Shown: positions 1-8,296, numbered from the stretch's first letter. The stretch: 64,000 nt of DNA from Mycolicibacterium insubricum (GCF_010731615.1 NZ_AP022618.1:3596001-3660000); one strand, 5' to 3'. Notes: generated by a model from the sequence alone, not told the origin. A program made the numbers and translations.

Positions 1-1456
1 ACCGTTCCACCTTTCCGTCGTCTCCGTCGTCGAACGATGCCGGTCGGGCGGTGCCCGCGGCGTCTCCGGCCAATGCCAGTACCTCGTCGAATCCCTCCCG
101 CAGGCAGCGGGCGAACAACTCGGGGTCGCTGATGGAGGCACGGTCATACCGTGCGGTGATCGTGGCCCACCCGCCGCGCGTCACCAGCACCACCATCATC
201 GCGACTCCGGGCAACGGCCCGACTCCGTACTGCCGCAACACCTTTGATCCGGCGATGTAGGTGTCGCCGGGGAAGCCCGGCACGTTGGATGCCTGGACAT
301 CGGAGACGACGACCGATCCGGTCATGGCCTCGAGCACCGGGTCGGGAAGCAATGACAGCACCGGGGCGACGGCGCCCATCACCCCGATGGCGGCCTCCTC
401 GCGGCGTTTGATCATCTGGCTGCGGATGCGGGCCATCCGCCGCTGCGGGTCGGCGGTGCCGATCGGCGCGGCCAGGTTCACCCCGGCGAACCGGTTGCCG
501 CCGGCGGGATCGGAATCGGAACGCAGATTGACCGGCACCGCCATCGGCAGCGTGGCCACCGGCATCCCCATCGCCTCGTGATAGCGGCGCAACGCCGCGC
601 ACACACCGGCCAGATAGGCGTCGTTGATCGACCCGCCGACGGCCTTGGCCGCCCGGTGCAGGTCGGAGAACCGGATGTCGATCGATTCCGTGCGGCTGGA
701 CAGACTGCGCCGGGCCAGCAACGGGGAATGCTCGGCGGCCGGTCGCATCACCCGGGCGCCGGACGCGAGGTAGCCGACCGTCCCGGTCACCGCACCGATC
801 GGATTGCCGAGCACCCGGCCGATCCCGCCGGCCGCGCCGCCGATCAGGCCCAGGGCCCCGCCGGCGATGGCCGACGGCAGGTGTCGCAAACCCTCGCGCA
901 TGAGGTCGTTGCTACTCAGATCCTGCGGGATCAGCAGCGGGGGTGACGGTCTGGGCGAAGGTTCGGCTTCCAGGTCGTAGATGCTGGCAAACATCTCCAC
1001 ACCACCGACACCGTCGGTGATCGCGTGACTCAGATGCAGAATCTGCGCCGCCCCGCCGTCGGCCAGCCCCTCGACCAGGGTCGCGGTCCACAGCGGCCGG
1101 GAGATGTCCATCGACGACTGCAGCGCCACCTCCGCCAGGTCCAGCACATCGCGCAGCGTGCCGGCGCCCGGGGCGCGTACACGTCGCACATGGAAATCGA
1201 GGTTGAAGTCCGGGTCGACCACCCAGCGCGGCGCCGCCGTCGGCAGAGTCGGCATCACCACCTTCTGGCGCAACCGTTTGATTTCCTGCGACGCCCGCTC
1301 ATAGGTGCTGCGGTAGCGCGACCAGTCCGGCGTCGTTTCCAGGAGTTCCACCGCCATGATGCCCGAGCGGGTGCGCGGGTTGGCCTCCCCGCGATGCAAC
1401 AGCTGATCCACGGCACCCAATTCGTCGGGCAATCCGGCTGCCGCCGATTCGGTCAC
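1..1456 (-). CDS. wax ester synthase / diacylglycerol acyltransferase (WS/DGAT), 3' end cut by window
   Basis: The minus strand is open from a GTG at 1456 to the window edge (485 codons), so only the last few codons of a family that is usually 450-480 residues should be missing. The product starts VTESAAAGLPDELGAVDQLL. The condensation-type active site HHxxxDG appears as LSHAITDG (near position 1020), followed by GVGGVEM. The first His of the pair is Ser here, and the catalytic second His and the Asp are kept. Known family members join fatty acyl-CoA to diacylglycerol or fatty alcohol to make storage lipid at the membrane. A GGGGAGAACC ribosome site lies just upstream of the start. No stop codon is visible, so the end is outside the window. 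Confidence 0.88.
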   Translation of the reverse strand, partial: MTESAAAGLPDELGAVDQLLHRGEANPRTRSGIMAVELLETTPDWSRYRSTYERASQEIKRLRQKVVMPTLPTAAPRWVVDPDFNLDFHVRRVRAPGAGTLRDVLDLAEVALQSSMDISRPLWTATLVEGLADGGAAQILHLSHAITDGVGGVEMFASIYDLEAEPSPRPSPPLLIPQDLSSNDLMREGLRHLPSAIAGGALGLIGGAAGGIGRVLGNPIGAVTGTVGYLASGARVMRPAAEHSPLLARRSLSSRTESIDIRFSDLHRAAKAVGGSINDAYLAGVCAALRRYHEAMGMPVATLPMAVPVNLRSDSDPAGGNRFAGVNLAAPIGTADPQRRMARIRSQMIKRREEAAIGVMGAVAPVLSLLPDPVLEAMTGSVVVSDVQASNVPGFPGDTYIAGSKVLRQYGVGPLPGVAMMVVLVTRGGWATITARYDRASISDPELFARCLREGFDEVLALAGDAAGTARPASFDDGDDGKVER

Positions 1457-1610
1457 GGTCGGTTCTCCCCTCGCGGCGTGCTGACTCTGGGCGTCAGCGC
1501 ATCGGTCATGCCGCAGCAACGCTAGCCCGCGCTGCGGCGGCACGCTGTCGATTGTGCCGAACGGCGCCGCGGGTGTCAGAGCGTGGTCGCCGCGGAGGAG
1601 GACACCGGGA

Positions 1611-2756
1611 CTACACCGCCTGACGTACCTCGCCCGAGGCGAGATGACGCGCGTAGGTGATACCCAGGAACGACGCCACCGCCGAGGCGGTGAGCTGGGA
1701 CCGCAGGGTGCCCAGCACGTCGAAGGCGTGGTGCGCATTGGGCAGGTCGGCGTGCACGACGGTGGACGCTCCCGCCGAGCGCAGCGCATCGACGAACGCC
1801 GTGGCCTGCCCGCGCGGGATCACCGCGTCGTGGCTGCCGTGCAGCACGAAGAACGGCGGTGCGTCGCGATGCACACGGTGGATCGGCGAGGCCTGGTGGA
1901 ACAGTTCCGGGCGGTCGGCGATCCGGGCGTGCATGACGAACTGCTCGAGGAACGGCATCATCAACGTGCACATGTTGCTCGGGTCGGTCAGGTCGTAGGC
2001 GCCGTAGTACGGAACGGCGGCGGCCACCCGGGTGTCGACGTCCTCGAATCCCGGCTGCAGGCTCAGGTCGTCGGCGGTAAGCGCGGCCAGCGACGCCAGG
2101 TGCCCACCGGCCGAGCCGCCGGTGAGGGCGATGAAGTCGGGATCCCCGCCGTAGTCAGCGATGTTCTCCCGCACCCAGGCGATGGCGCGTTTGACGTCGG
2201 TGATGTGCGCGGGCCAGGCGGAGAACGGGCTGCGGCTGTAGTTGATCGCCACGCAGATCCAGCCGTGCTCGACCATCCGGCTCATCAGCGGGTAGGCCTG
2301 GCCGCGCTTCTCGCTGATCGCCCAGGCGCCGCCGGGAATCTGCAGCAGCACCGGCGCGCGGCCGTTGGCGGGCAGCTCCGGCGAACGCCAGATGTCGAGG
2401 CGATGGTCACGGCGATGCGGACCGTAGGAGATCTCCTTGGTGGTGGCCGCGTAGCGGCGACGACGCTGGGAGGCGTGCCAGACACCGGCGGCACTGTGGC
2501 GTGGGCGGTGGTCCTCGAACGGGTGACGAACCTGGGTTTCGAACCCCTCGCCGAACTCCGCACCGAGGGCCTCGGTCAGCACCCGACCGGCACGCTGACC
2601 GCCCCAATGGTGGGTCAGCCCGTGCAGTCCGGCGTGTCCGACGGCCGAGAGCGCATGTCCGGCCACCGCCTCGGGAGCGAGTTCGGTGGCTGCCCAGCCG
2701 GCGACCCAGCCGGCAAGGGTCGGCGCGCCGCGCAGCAGCACTGAGGTGGACCGCAT
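1611..2756 (-). CDS. alpha/beta hydrolase esterase, LipC-like
   Basis: This is a carboxylesterase of the hormone-sensitive-lipase type, 381 residues. The oxyanion region reads PGGAWAISEKRGQAYPLM, the nucleophile elbow is GGSAGGHLA, the acid residue lies in HGSHDAVIP and the catalytic His in PNAHHAFD. The first 100 or so residues are hydrophobic and alanine-rich, as in mycobacterial LipC-type proteins (about 400 residues), which suggests membrane or cell-envelope attachment. I chose ATG 2756 (MRSTSVLLRG). An earlier in-frame start would add a Pro-rich, unlike-coding stretch. It is divergent from the citrate transporter. The substrate is unknown, probably short-chain esters or acylglycerol. Confidence 0.85.
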   Translation of the reverse strand: MRSTSVLLRGAPTLAGWVAGWAATELAPEAVAGHALSAVGHAGLHGLTHHWGGQRAGRVLTEALGAEFGEGFETQVRHPFEDHRPRHSAAGVWHASQRRRRYAATTKEISYGPHRRDHRLDIWRSPELPANGRAPVLLQIPGGAWAISEKRGQAYPLMSRMVEHGWICVAINYSRSPFSAWPAHITDVKRAIAWVRENIADYGGDPDFIALTGGSAGGHLASLAALTADDLSLQPGFEDVDTRVAAAVPYYGAYDLTDPSNMCTLMMPFLEQFVMHARIADRPELFHQASPIHRVHRDAPPFFVLHGSHDAVIPRGQATAFVDALRSAGASTVVHADLPNAHHAFDVLGTLRSQLTASAVASFLGITYARHLASGEVRQAV

Positions 2757-3064
2757 GGTGTTGGCAGGGCTCACGGCCGGTGCACTCCTCGGATTCCTCG
2801 GTGCCGGGCCCCATCGCCCAGCAACCAGCGCGTCACCGTTACAAACAACGTGGCGCGCGTCACACATTAGCGGACTTACGGAGCGTAGGAGCGCATTTGT
2901 CGCCGAATCGTGTCACCCCGGGCCGCGCCGACGGTCCGGTACACCCGTCCCACAGACGCGCAAAACGCACAAAACCCACGCAAAGGCCCACAAGCGTGCG
3001 TTGTGATCTGGACTACAGCGATTCTGACCGACGGATCCCCATCACCTCAGCGCAGGAGGACGGC
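2757..3064. promoter_or_regulatory. divergent intergenic region with CAAA/CACG-rich repeats
   Basis: These 308 bases separate the esterase from the citrate transporter and must hold both promoters. Between 2957 and 2998 the plus strand carries an imperfect run of A-rich units (CGCAAAACGCACAAAACCCA, then CGCAAAGGCCCACAAGCG), which stands out in this GC-rich DNA. A direct role as binding site for the CitB-like regulator encoded at 6067 is an inference only. GCAGGAGGA at 3052-3060 is the ribosome site of the transporter. Confidence 0.4.
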
Positions 3065-4408
3065 ATGCTCACAGTTCTGGGATTGACCATGGTGGCCACG
3101 TTCATGGTGGTCATCATGACCCGGCGCGCCACGCCGATTGTCGCCCTTATCGCCGTGCCGGTTACCTTCGGCCTGATCGCCGGCTCCGGCACGCGCATCG
3201 GCGCGATGATCATCGACGGCATCGAAGATCTCGCACCGACCGCCGCAATGCTGTTCTTCGCCATCATCTACTTCGGGGTGATGATCGACGTCGGCCTGTT
3301 CGACCCGATCGTGAAGGTCGTGGTCCGACTGGTGCACAACGACCCGGCGCGCCTGGTGCTGGGCACCGCTGCGCTGTCGGGCGTCGTCTCCCTCGACGGC
3401 GACGGCTCCACCACCTACATCATCACCACTTCGGCGCTGTTACCGCTGTATCTGAAGCTGGGCGTGAGCCCCGTCGTGCTCACCGTCGTGGCCGGCCTGG
3501 CCAACGGGACGATGAACATCGTGCCGTGGGGCGGACCCACCGCGCGGGCCGCGGCCGCGCTCAAGCTCTCCCCCTCGGAGGTCTTCGTGCCGATGATCCC
3601 CGCACTCGTCGCCGGCCTGGCCGTGGTCTTCTCGTTCGCCTGGCATCTCGGCGTGCTGGAACGCCGGCGCATCGGCTCGATCGTGGTCCGCGAGCGGGTA
3701 CTCGCCGGCGTCGGCGACAGCGCGCTGATCGCCGCCACCCCGCCCGGTGGGGACGAAACCACCGGCAACGGCGGCATCTCCGGTCAGCACGCCCGACCCC
3801 GGCTGATGTGGGTGAACGCCGCGCTCACCATCGCACTGCTGAGCGTGCTGACCCTCGACATCCTGCCGATCGCCGTGCTGTTCATGATCGCCGCCGCCGT
3901 CGCACTGGCCATCAACTTCCCGAAGGTCGCCGAGCAGCAGTCCGCCATCACCCGGCACTCCTCCTCGATCGTCGCCGTGGTCGGCATGGTGCTCGCCGCC
4001 GCCGTACTCACCGGGATCTTCAAGGGCACCGGCATGGTCGACGCGGTCGCCACCTGGGTGGCTCACGTCATCCCGACGAGTATGGGCTCGCATCTGGCGA
4101 TCATCACCGGGCTGCTGTCGATCCCGTTCACCTTCCTGATGTCCAACGACGCCTTCTACTTCGGCGTGCTGCCGGTTCTGTCGGAGACCGCCGGGAACTA
4201 CGGCATCAGCGCGGCGGAGATGGCCCGCGCATCCATCACCGGGCAGCCGTTCCACATGCAGAGTCCTCTGGTGCCGGCGATTCTGCTGCTGGTGTCGCTG
4301 GCCGGAGTGAGCCTGGCCGACCACCACAAGAAGGTGTTGTGGCGCGCCGCCGTGGTGGCGATCGTCATGCTGGTCACCGGCACGGTGATCGGCGCCATTC
4401 CATTCTGA
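3065..4408 (+). CDS. CitMHS-family citrate/divalent metal:proton symporter
   Basis: This is an inner-membrane transporter of 447 residues, the usual size for the CitM/CitH family, which takes up citrate complexed with Mg2+ or Ca2+. It starts MLTVLGLTMVATFMVVIMT and has about a dozen hydrophobic segments. Family-like stretches include SLDGDGSTTYIITTSALLPL, NIVPWGGPTARAAAALK and FLMSNDAFYFGVLPVL. The ATG at 3065 is preceded at good spacing by GCAGGAGGA. The longer open frame upstream (from 2501) lies antisense to the esterase gene and is not coding-like. A sensor kinase and response regulator of the citrate-sensing type follow 34 bases downstream, which supports a tricarboxylate substrate. Confidence 0.9.
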   Translation: MLTVLGLTMVATFMVVIMTRRATPIVALIAVPVTFGLIAGSGTRIGAMIIDGIEDLAPTAAMLFFAIIYFGVMIDVGLFDPIVKVVVRLVHNDPARLVLGTAALSGVVSLDGDGSTTYIITTSALLPLYLKLGVSPVVLTVVAGLANGTMNIVPWGGPTARAAAALKLSPSEVFVPMIPALVAGLAVVFSFAWHLGVLERRRIGSIVVRERVLAGVGDSALIAATPPGGDETTGNGGISGQHARPRLMWVNAALTIALLSVLTLDILPIAVLFMIAAAVALAINFPKVAEQQSAITRHSSSIVAVVGMVLAAAVLTGIFKGTGMVDAVATWVAHVIPTSMGSHLAIITGLLSIPFTFLMSNDAFYFGVLPVLSETAGNYGISAAEMARASITGQPFHMQSPLVPAILLLVSLAGVSLADHHKKVLWRAAVVAIVMLVTGTVIGAIPF

Positions 4409-4442
4409 CCGCCCGATCCCGCGTTCTGCGTAGGTTGCAGGG

Positions 4443-6077
4443 ATGCCCCGCTTCCGGCTGCGCACCCAGATTCTGCTGTTGCAGACGGCGGTGATCATCG
4501 CCAGTCTCACCGCCGGCTTCGCGTTCGTCTTCGACCGGATGGACACCGCCACCCGCGACCAGTACGCCCAGCGCGCACAGGGGATCGCCGAAGCCGTCGC
4601 CTCTGATTCCGACGTCCGCGCCGCCGCCGCGGCCCAGACCGCGCGACGCCGATCCGGAAGCCCGGCCGAGCCGGCCGAACTGGCGAACTCGGAACTGCAG
4701 CGGCAGACCGCAACCATCACCGCCCGCACCGGCGCGCTGTTCGTCGTCGTCGCCGACGACGACGGCTACCGGATCGCCCACCCCGACCGCACGCTGCTGG
4801 GTCAACGGGTCAGCACCGATCCGTCGGCGCCGCTGCACGGTCGGCTGGAGGTGGCCGAGGACACCGGAACGCTGGGCGGTTCGGTGCGGGCCAAGGTGCC
4901 GGTGTTCGGACCCGACGGAGCCGTTGTGGGGTTGGTCAGCGTCGGTATCTCGACCGACGCGGTGGATCGAGCCAGCCGGCACAACCTGGCGATTCTGCTG
5001 GGACTGGTGGTGGCCGGCCTGCTGGTGGGCGTCGGCGGGTCGGCGTTGCTGGCACGACACTGGCGCCGGGTCACGCTGGGACTGGAGCCCGAGGAGATGG
5101 CCGAGTTGATCCGCGAACAGCACGCGGTCCTGCACTCCGGCGCCGAGGCGGTCATCGCCTTCGACGCCGCCCTGGTGGCGCGGGTGATCAATCCGCAGGC
5201 GCGAGAACTACTGGGCGTCACCGCGCCGACCGGGACACCGCTGCGCGACCTGGGACTGACCGCCCGGGTGGCCGGCGTGGTGATCGCACCCACGGATGTG
5301 CCCGTCGCCGCGGCGGTGAACGAACGCATCGTGCTGCTCAGCTGCCGCCGGGTGCACCGGGACGGCACCGACCTCGGCACGGTCCTGACGGCGGTCGATC
5401 GGACCGACGTCGAGCAATTGACCCGGGAACTCGATTCGGTGCAGGCGATGAGTTCGGCACTGCGCGCCCAGCGGCACGAAACCGCCAACCGCATGCATGC
5501 GCTGGCCGGCCTGTTGCGCGATGATCGGCCCGGGGAGGCGCTGGCCTACCTGGACGAGATCGCCGGCCGCACGGGGATCGCGGCCATCGCCGGCCTTGAG
5601 CGCGTCGGCGAACCGCATCTGACGGCGTTCCTCGCCGCCAAGGCCGCACAGGCCCGCGAGCGCGGGGTGAGCCTGCGAATCGGCGAGGACACCGCGCTGG
5701 TCGGTGCGCTGTCCCATCCGGTGGACACCACCACGCTGGTGGGCAACCTCATCGACAATGCGATCGATGCCGCGTGCGACGGACCCGCGCCTGCCGAAGT
5801 GGAGATCGACGTGCTGCGCGACGGTGCGACACTGGTCGTCGTGGTCACCGACACCGGACCGGGATTTGCCGTCGAGGATCCGTTCTCCGAGGGCGTCACC
5901 ACCCGCCGTGACCCCACGGTGCCGGGTGGTCGCGGCATGGGCCTGGCCATCGCCCGGCAGGTCGCCCGCTGCCACGGCGGCGATGTCACCGTCGGCTCAC
6001 CGGGCGGTCCGGACTGTCCCGAGCCAACAGCGGTGATCGCCACCCTGCCCGACGGGATCCGCCCCGATGAGACCTGA
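4443..6077 (+). CDS. CitA/DcuS-type sensor histidine kinase
   Basis: This 544-residue membrane kinase probably senses an extracytoplasmic di- or tricarboxylate. A first membrane segment covers residues 9-30, an extracytoplasmic sensor domain follows to about 178, a second membrane segment covers 181-204, and a cytoplasmic PAS-like region runs to about 320. The phospho-acceptor is His345 in the sequence RAQRHETANRMHALAGLL, typical of the CitA/DcuS group. The ATPase has the N box NLIDNAIDA (435-443), DTGPGF and GGRGMGLAIARQVA. It lies between the CitMHS transporter and its response regulator and overlaps the latter by 11 bases, so the three genes form one operon. Confidence 0.9.
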   Translation: MPRFRLRTQILLLQTAVIIASLTAGFAFVFDRMDTATRDQYAQRAQGIAEAVASDSDVRAAAAAQTARRRSGSPAEPAELANSELQRQTATITARTGALFVVVADDDGYRIAHPDRTLLGQRVSTDPSAPLHGRLEVAEDTGTLGGSVRAKVPVFGPDGAVVGLVSVGISTDAVDRASRHNLAILLGLVVAGLLVGVGGSALLARHWRRVTLGLEPEEMAELIREQHAVLHSGAEAVIAFDAALVARVINPQARELLGVTAPTGTPLRDLGLTARVAGVVIAPTDVPVAAAVNERIVLLSCRRVHRDGTDLGTVLTAVDRTDVEQLTRELDSVQAMSSALRAQRHETANRMHALAGLLRDDRPGEALAYLDEIAGRTGIAAIAGLERVGEPHLTAFLAAKAAQARERGVSLRIGEDTALVGALSHPVDTTTLVGNLIDNAIDAACDGPAPAEVEIDVLRDGATLVVVVTDTGPGFAVEDPFSEGVTTRRDPTVPGGRGMGLAIARQVARCHGGDVTVGSPGGPDCPEPTAVIATLPDGIRPDET

Positions 6078-6738
6078 CCTGCGGGTGCTCGTCGTCGACG
6101 ACGATTTCCGTGTCGCCGGCCTGCACGCGAAGGTCGTCGACACGATGGCCGGCCTGACCACCGTGGGTTCGACGCGCACCCTCGCCGAGGCGCGCAAGCT
6201 GGTGGCTGCCGGGCCGGTGGATCTGGCCCTGGTCGACGTCTATCTCCCGGACGGGTCGGGCCTCGATCTGGTTCGGGAATTGCGTTGCGACGCTTTCATT
6301 CTCGGCGCTGCCGATGATGCCGCGAGTGTCCGTTCCGGGCTCGCCGCCGGGGCGCTGCACTACCTGATCAAACCGTTCACCACCACGGAGCTGGCGCACC
6401 GGCTGGCGGCCTACTGCGCGTATCGGCGGATCCTGGCCGCGCCGACGTTACGCCAGGACGACGTCGACGCCGCCCTGGGCGCACTGCGCTCCGGCCGCAC
6501 CTCGACCACTCGCCCCGAGACCGTCTCGGTCACTGAGAACAGGATCGTCGCCGTGCTGAGCACCGCCGACCGACCGCTGCCGGCCGACGACATCGCCGCG
6601 GAGGTCGGCGTGTCGGTACCGACGGCGCGACGCTATCTGGCGGACCTGGTGCGCGCCGGGACCGTCAGCATGCACCTGCAGTACGGCTCGACCGGGCGCC
6701 CCCGTCAGCTGTACGCAGCGGGCACGGTGACCGGGTGA
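6067..6738 (+). CDS. CitB/DctR-type response regulator
   Basis: This 223-residue DNA-binding regulator is the partner of the overlapping kinase gene. The receiver domain has the acidic pocket VVDDDF (residues 9-14), phospho-acceptor Asp57 in LALVDVYLPDGSG, and Lys103 in YLIKPF. The usual Thr/Ser of the switch region (VTA in relatives) reads LGA here, so Gly replaces the hydroxyl residue. The C-terminal part has a winged-helix-like DNA-binding segment (LPADDIAAEVGVSVPTARRY) ending in a basic tail. The likely target is the transporter promoter at about 2757-3064. The gene ends 15 bases before the left attachment repeat of the integrated element. Confidence 0.9.
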   Translation: MRPDLRVLVVDDDFRVAGLHAKVVDTMAGLTTVGSTRTLAEARKLVAAGPVDLALVDVYLPDGSGLDLVRELRCDAFILGAADDAASVRSGLAAGALHYLIKPFTTTELAHRLAAYCAYRRILAAPTLRQDDVDAALGALRSGRTSTTRPETVSVTENRIVAVLSTADRPLPADDIAAEVGVSVPTARRYLADLVRAGTVSMHLQYGSTGRPRQLYAAGTVTG

Positions 6739-6753
6739 GCGGACCAGACGCAG

Positions 6754-6804
6754 AGAGAAGCGCCCCCGGCAGGAATCGAACCTGCGACCTAGGGATTAGA
6801 AGGC
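6754..6804. repeat. attL core (51-bp direct repeat, displaced tRNA-Arg 3' half)
   Basis: This is identical over 51 bases to 17428-17478. It contains the sequence of the tRNA-Arg from the anticodon loop to its 3' end plus seven flanking bases, and it diverges exactly after AGAAGGC. It is the original chromosomal 3' half of the tRNA gene, now separated from its 5' half by the insertion. It cannot make a tRNA by itself. Confidence 0.93.
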
Positions 6805-6809
6805 GCTAG

Positions 6810-6963
6810 AAATAGGGCCTGACCTGGCCTTATGTTGTTTTTGGGCACTTGCGGACGCCTGCGGTTGGTAGCGGTAAAAATATGGCCTCACCTGCGTTAA
6901 TTCCGACTATCCGGGCCAACACTCGCCAACACTGGCCAGCGTGGTGCGGACTGACTGCGGACT
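6810..6963. other. attL arm: candidate integrase/excisionase binding sites
   Basis: Two 17-base direct repeats, AAATAGGGCCTGACCTG at 6810-6826 and AAATATGGCCTCACCTG at 6878-6894, match a third at 17408-17424 beside attR (AAATAGTGCCTGACCTG). A second pair type, TGCGGACTGACTGCGG at 6945-6960, recurs at 17368-17383, with a near copy at 17357-17372. GCCAACACT is also repeated near 6916-6931. Repeats shared by both ends of the element but outside the crossover core are what arm-type integrase and directionality-factor sites look like. The assignment to specific proteins is inference. Confidence 0.6.
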
Positions 6964-6969
6964 AACGGA

Positions 6970-7179
6970 CTACTCGGGCAGTAGGTGCTCCACGCTCAGC
7001 AGGTACTCGATGAACTCCCAAAACTCAGCCCGGGTAGGTAGCTCAACGGTGCCGTCGATGAACGCTGCGGCCTCGCCGGGGGTGGACTCGTCCACGCCGA
7101 CCTCGCCACGGCCGAACGTTCGGCTGGCCAACAGTCGGTAGTAGTCATCGGGGATATCTGTCGTGTCGGTGGTCGTCAT
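6970..7179 (-). CDS. small acidic protein, partner of BRO-N gene
   Basis: This 69-residue acidic protein starts MTTTDTTDIPDDYYRLLA. I do not recognise the family. It has no signal peptide or membrane segment, and the C-terminal half (PTRAEFWEFIEYLLSVEHLL) is probably helical. I chose ATG 7179 because it overlaps the stop of the BRO-N gene as ATGA, which indicates translational coupling. A start at 7200 would add seven residues. The pair sits at the left end of the element, outside the capsid block and beyond two strong hairpins, a place where satellites and prophages often keep accessory genes. A role as antitoxin-like or interference partner is speculation. Confidence 0.55.
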   Translation of the reverse strand: MTTTDTTDIPDDYYRLLASRTFGRGEVGVDESTPGEAAAFIDGTVELPTRAEFWEFIEYLLSVEHLLPE

Positions 7180-7523
7180 GGGCCGGGACGGTAAGGCCAT
7201 CCGGGAGTACGGCGCGGGTACGGCCAGGCCGTGCGGCGTGTCGCGGTGCGGATGGTGGGCAGTACCTCACCCGTAACCCAATCTTGGAACCTCTCAGCAC
7301 CGGGGACGTTGGACCGCATGATGAGCCGGTACAAACCGGGCTCATTGATAAGCGTCATGTTCTGGAACCCGGTAGCCGAAGCGGGCATCGGGATACGCGA
7401 TGCCCGGGACTGACCTGCGGAAACGTGGTCTCTGACAGCCTTAGGTCCGTTGGCATATCCAAGTAGGTCGGTCACGTCCTTAGCAACAAACCAAGGCTCA
7501 CCCTCAACCAACACCACCCGCAC
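7176..7523 (-). CDS. BRO-N domain protein (antirepressor-like), no C-terminal domain
   Basis: The product has 115 residues and starts at a GTG (VRVVLVEGEPWFVAKDVTDL). It matches the N-terminal BRO domain of phage antirepressors: WFVAKDVTDLLGYANGPKAV, then NEPGLYRLIMRSNVPGAERF and FQDWVTGEVLPTIR. BRO-N binds DNA in known baculovirus and phage proteins. The usual second domain (KilAC or similar) is absent. The last 25 residues are rich in Pro, Arg, Trp and Tyr, which may mean that the gene was cut short or that this is a stand-alone form. It is coupled by ATGA to the small gene at 6970. An in-frame stop shortly upstream rules out a much longer N-terminus. Confidence 0.75.
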   Translation of the reverse strand: MRVVLVEGEPWFVAKDVTDLLGYANGPKAVRDHVSAGQSRASRIPMPASATGFQNMTLINEPGLYRLIMRSNVPGAERFQDWVTGEVLPTIRTATRRTAWPYPRRTPGWPYRPGP

Positions 7524-7601
7524 AGCAAACCCGACTAACCCCGATTAAAACGCCTGTACCTGGCCTAATGGCTTTGCCGGCCAAGCAGGTCAGCAAAGGT
7601 T

Positions 7602-7636
7602 GGGCCCGGTCGATGTTCCTCACACCGACCGGGCCC
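7602..7636. terminator. 11-bp inverted repeat, possible terminator
   Basis: GGGCCCGGTCG (7602-7612) and CGACCGGGCCC (7626-7636) are perfect complements around a 13-base loop. There is no clear U-run on either side. It lies just upstream of the BRO-N gene, so it could end leftward transcripts or sit in the leader of that gene. Confidence 0.45.
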
Positions 7637-7774
7637 CGCCCCCGGGACCACACTCATTAGCGGTAGAGAATCCGCAAGCATGGCCCCTTATATGACTCAA
7701 CACATTTCGTTACTTTTTGTATGTAAAGCGGGCAAGTGGTTGGTCCTATGAGACCAGCATTCCCCTCCCATTAG

Positions 7775-7840
7775 CTAGTGGGAACCCATTGGTTCCCACT
7801 AGTAACTCATACCCGCCGGAACCTAATTGTTCCGGCGGGT
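7775..7840 (-). terminator. tandem perfect 12-bp hairpins below the capsid operon
   Basis: CTAGTGGGAACC (7775-7786) pairs with GGTTCCCACTAG (7791-7802) around four bases. ACCCGCCGGAAC (7811-7822) pairs with GTTCCGGCGGGT (7829-7840) around six bases. Both are perfect and share a GGAAC core. They follow the last capsid-module gene by about 130 bases, which fits a double terminator for the leftward operon, although neither has a U-tract (common in mycobacteria). Confidence 0.6.
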
Positions 7841-7972
7841 TGTGGCAGCACACGGCAAGCCGCTAAGGACTCTCCACCACCTAATTAATAGGAGTCACCG
7901 CGTGCCTTATCCACGTCGCACGGTTCCTAAGCCGCGCGACAACCACCCAACCTAAGCCAGGTGGAAAATTAT

Positions 7973-8293
7973 TTACTGGGCGCGTTCGCGGTAACGGTTT
8001 AGAACATACAGTTCGTTAGTCGTCCACCCCGTAAACCCATCCCTATACGAGACCGCAAAGGGCCCCATTCGTTCATCGGTAACCATCTGCGACGTATCGG
8101 TGAGAAGCCGCGCAGCCGCGGTAAGGATCACGGCCCGAATATCACTACTCGGTTCCCCTGCCATGTCCCAACCGCGACCGCGCGTGTAACTCTTAGCCTG
8201 AGCCGAAACAATCGCTATGATCGCCTCGGCCTGGCTAGCGTTAACACTCTCACCAACAAACGCCGACAAATCAGCCACAGTCGGCGCAGCCAT
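7973..8293 (-). CDS. head-tail connector protein (gp6-like)
   Basis: This small phage head-completion protein of 106 residues starts MAAPTVADLSAFVGESVNAS. The pattern of an N-terminal helical stretch (ASQAEAIIAIVSAQAKSYT), a middle segment (SDIRAVILTAAARLLTD) and a C-terminal YRERAQ-type end is common in adaptor proteins of HK97-like phages, which dock below the portal. It starts three bases after the capsid gene stop, so the two are co-transcribed. It is the last gene of the morphogenesis block. In a complete phage, tail genes would follow here, but they are absent. Confidence 0.7.
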   Translation of the reverse strand: MAAPTVADLSAFVGESVNASQAEAIIAIVSAQAKSYTRGRGWDMAGEPSSDIRAVILTAAARLLTDTSQMVTDERMGPFAVSYRDGFTGWTTNELYVLNRYRERAQ

Positions 8294-8296
8294 AAT

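Larger units (their letters stand above)
7524..7972. other. 449-bp gene-free stretch holding three perfect stem-loops
   Basis: No credible protein-coding frame is visible on either strand. The stretch is more AT-rich than the host (especially 7680-7740). It contains one 11-bp stem-loop (7602-7636) and two adjacent 12-bp stem-loops (7775-7840). It separates the capsid operon from the BRO-N pair. A small RNA or packaging signal is possible but not shown by the sequence. Confidence 0.5.

Noticed and set aside
2501..3064. N-terminal extension of the citrate transporter frame
   Set aside because: It runs antisense to the esterase gene, is Arg/Pro-rich, and the ATG at 3065 has its own strong ribosome site and a normal transporter N-terminus.
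6760..6804. Second tRNA-Arg gene at the left end
   Set aside because: Only the 3' half of the tRNA is present; the 5' half, D arm and anticodon pairing partner are missing. It is the attL repeat.
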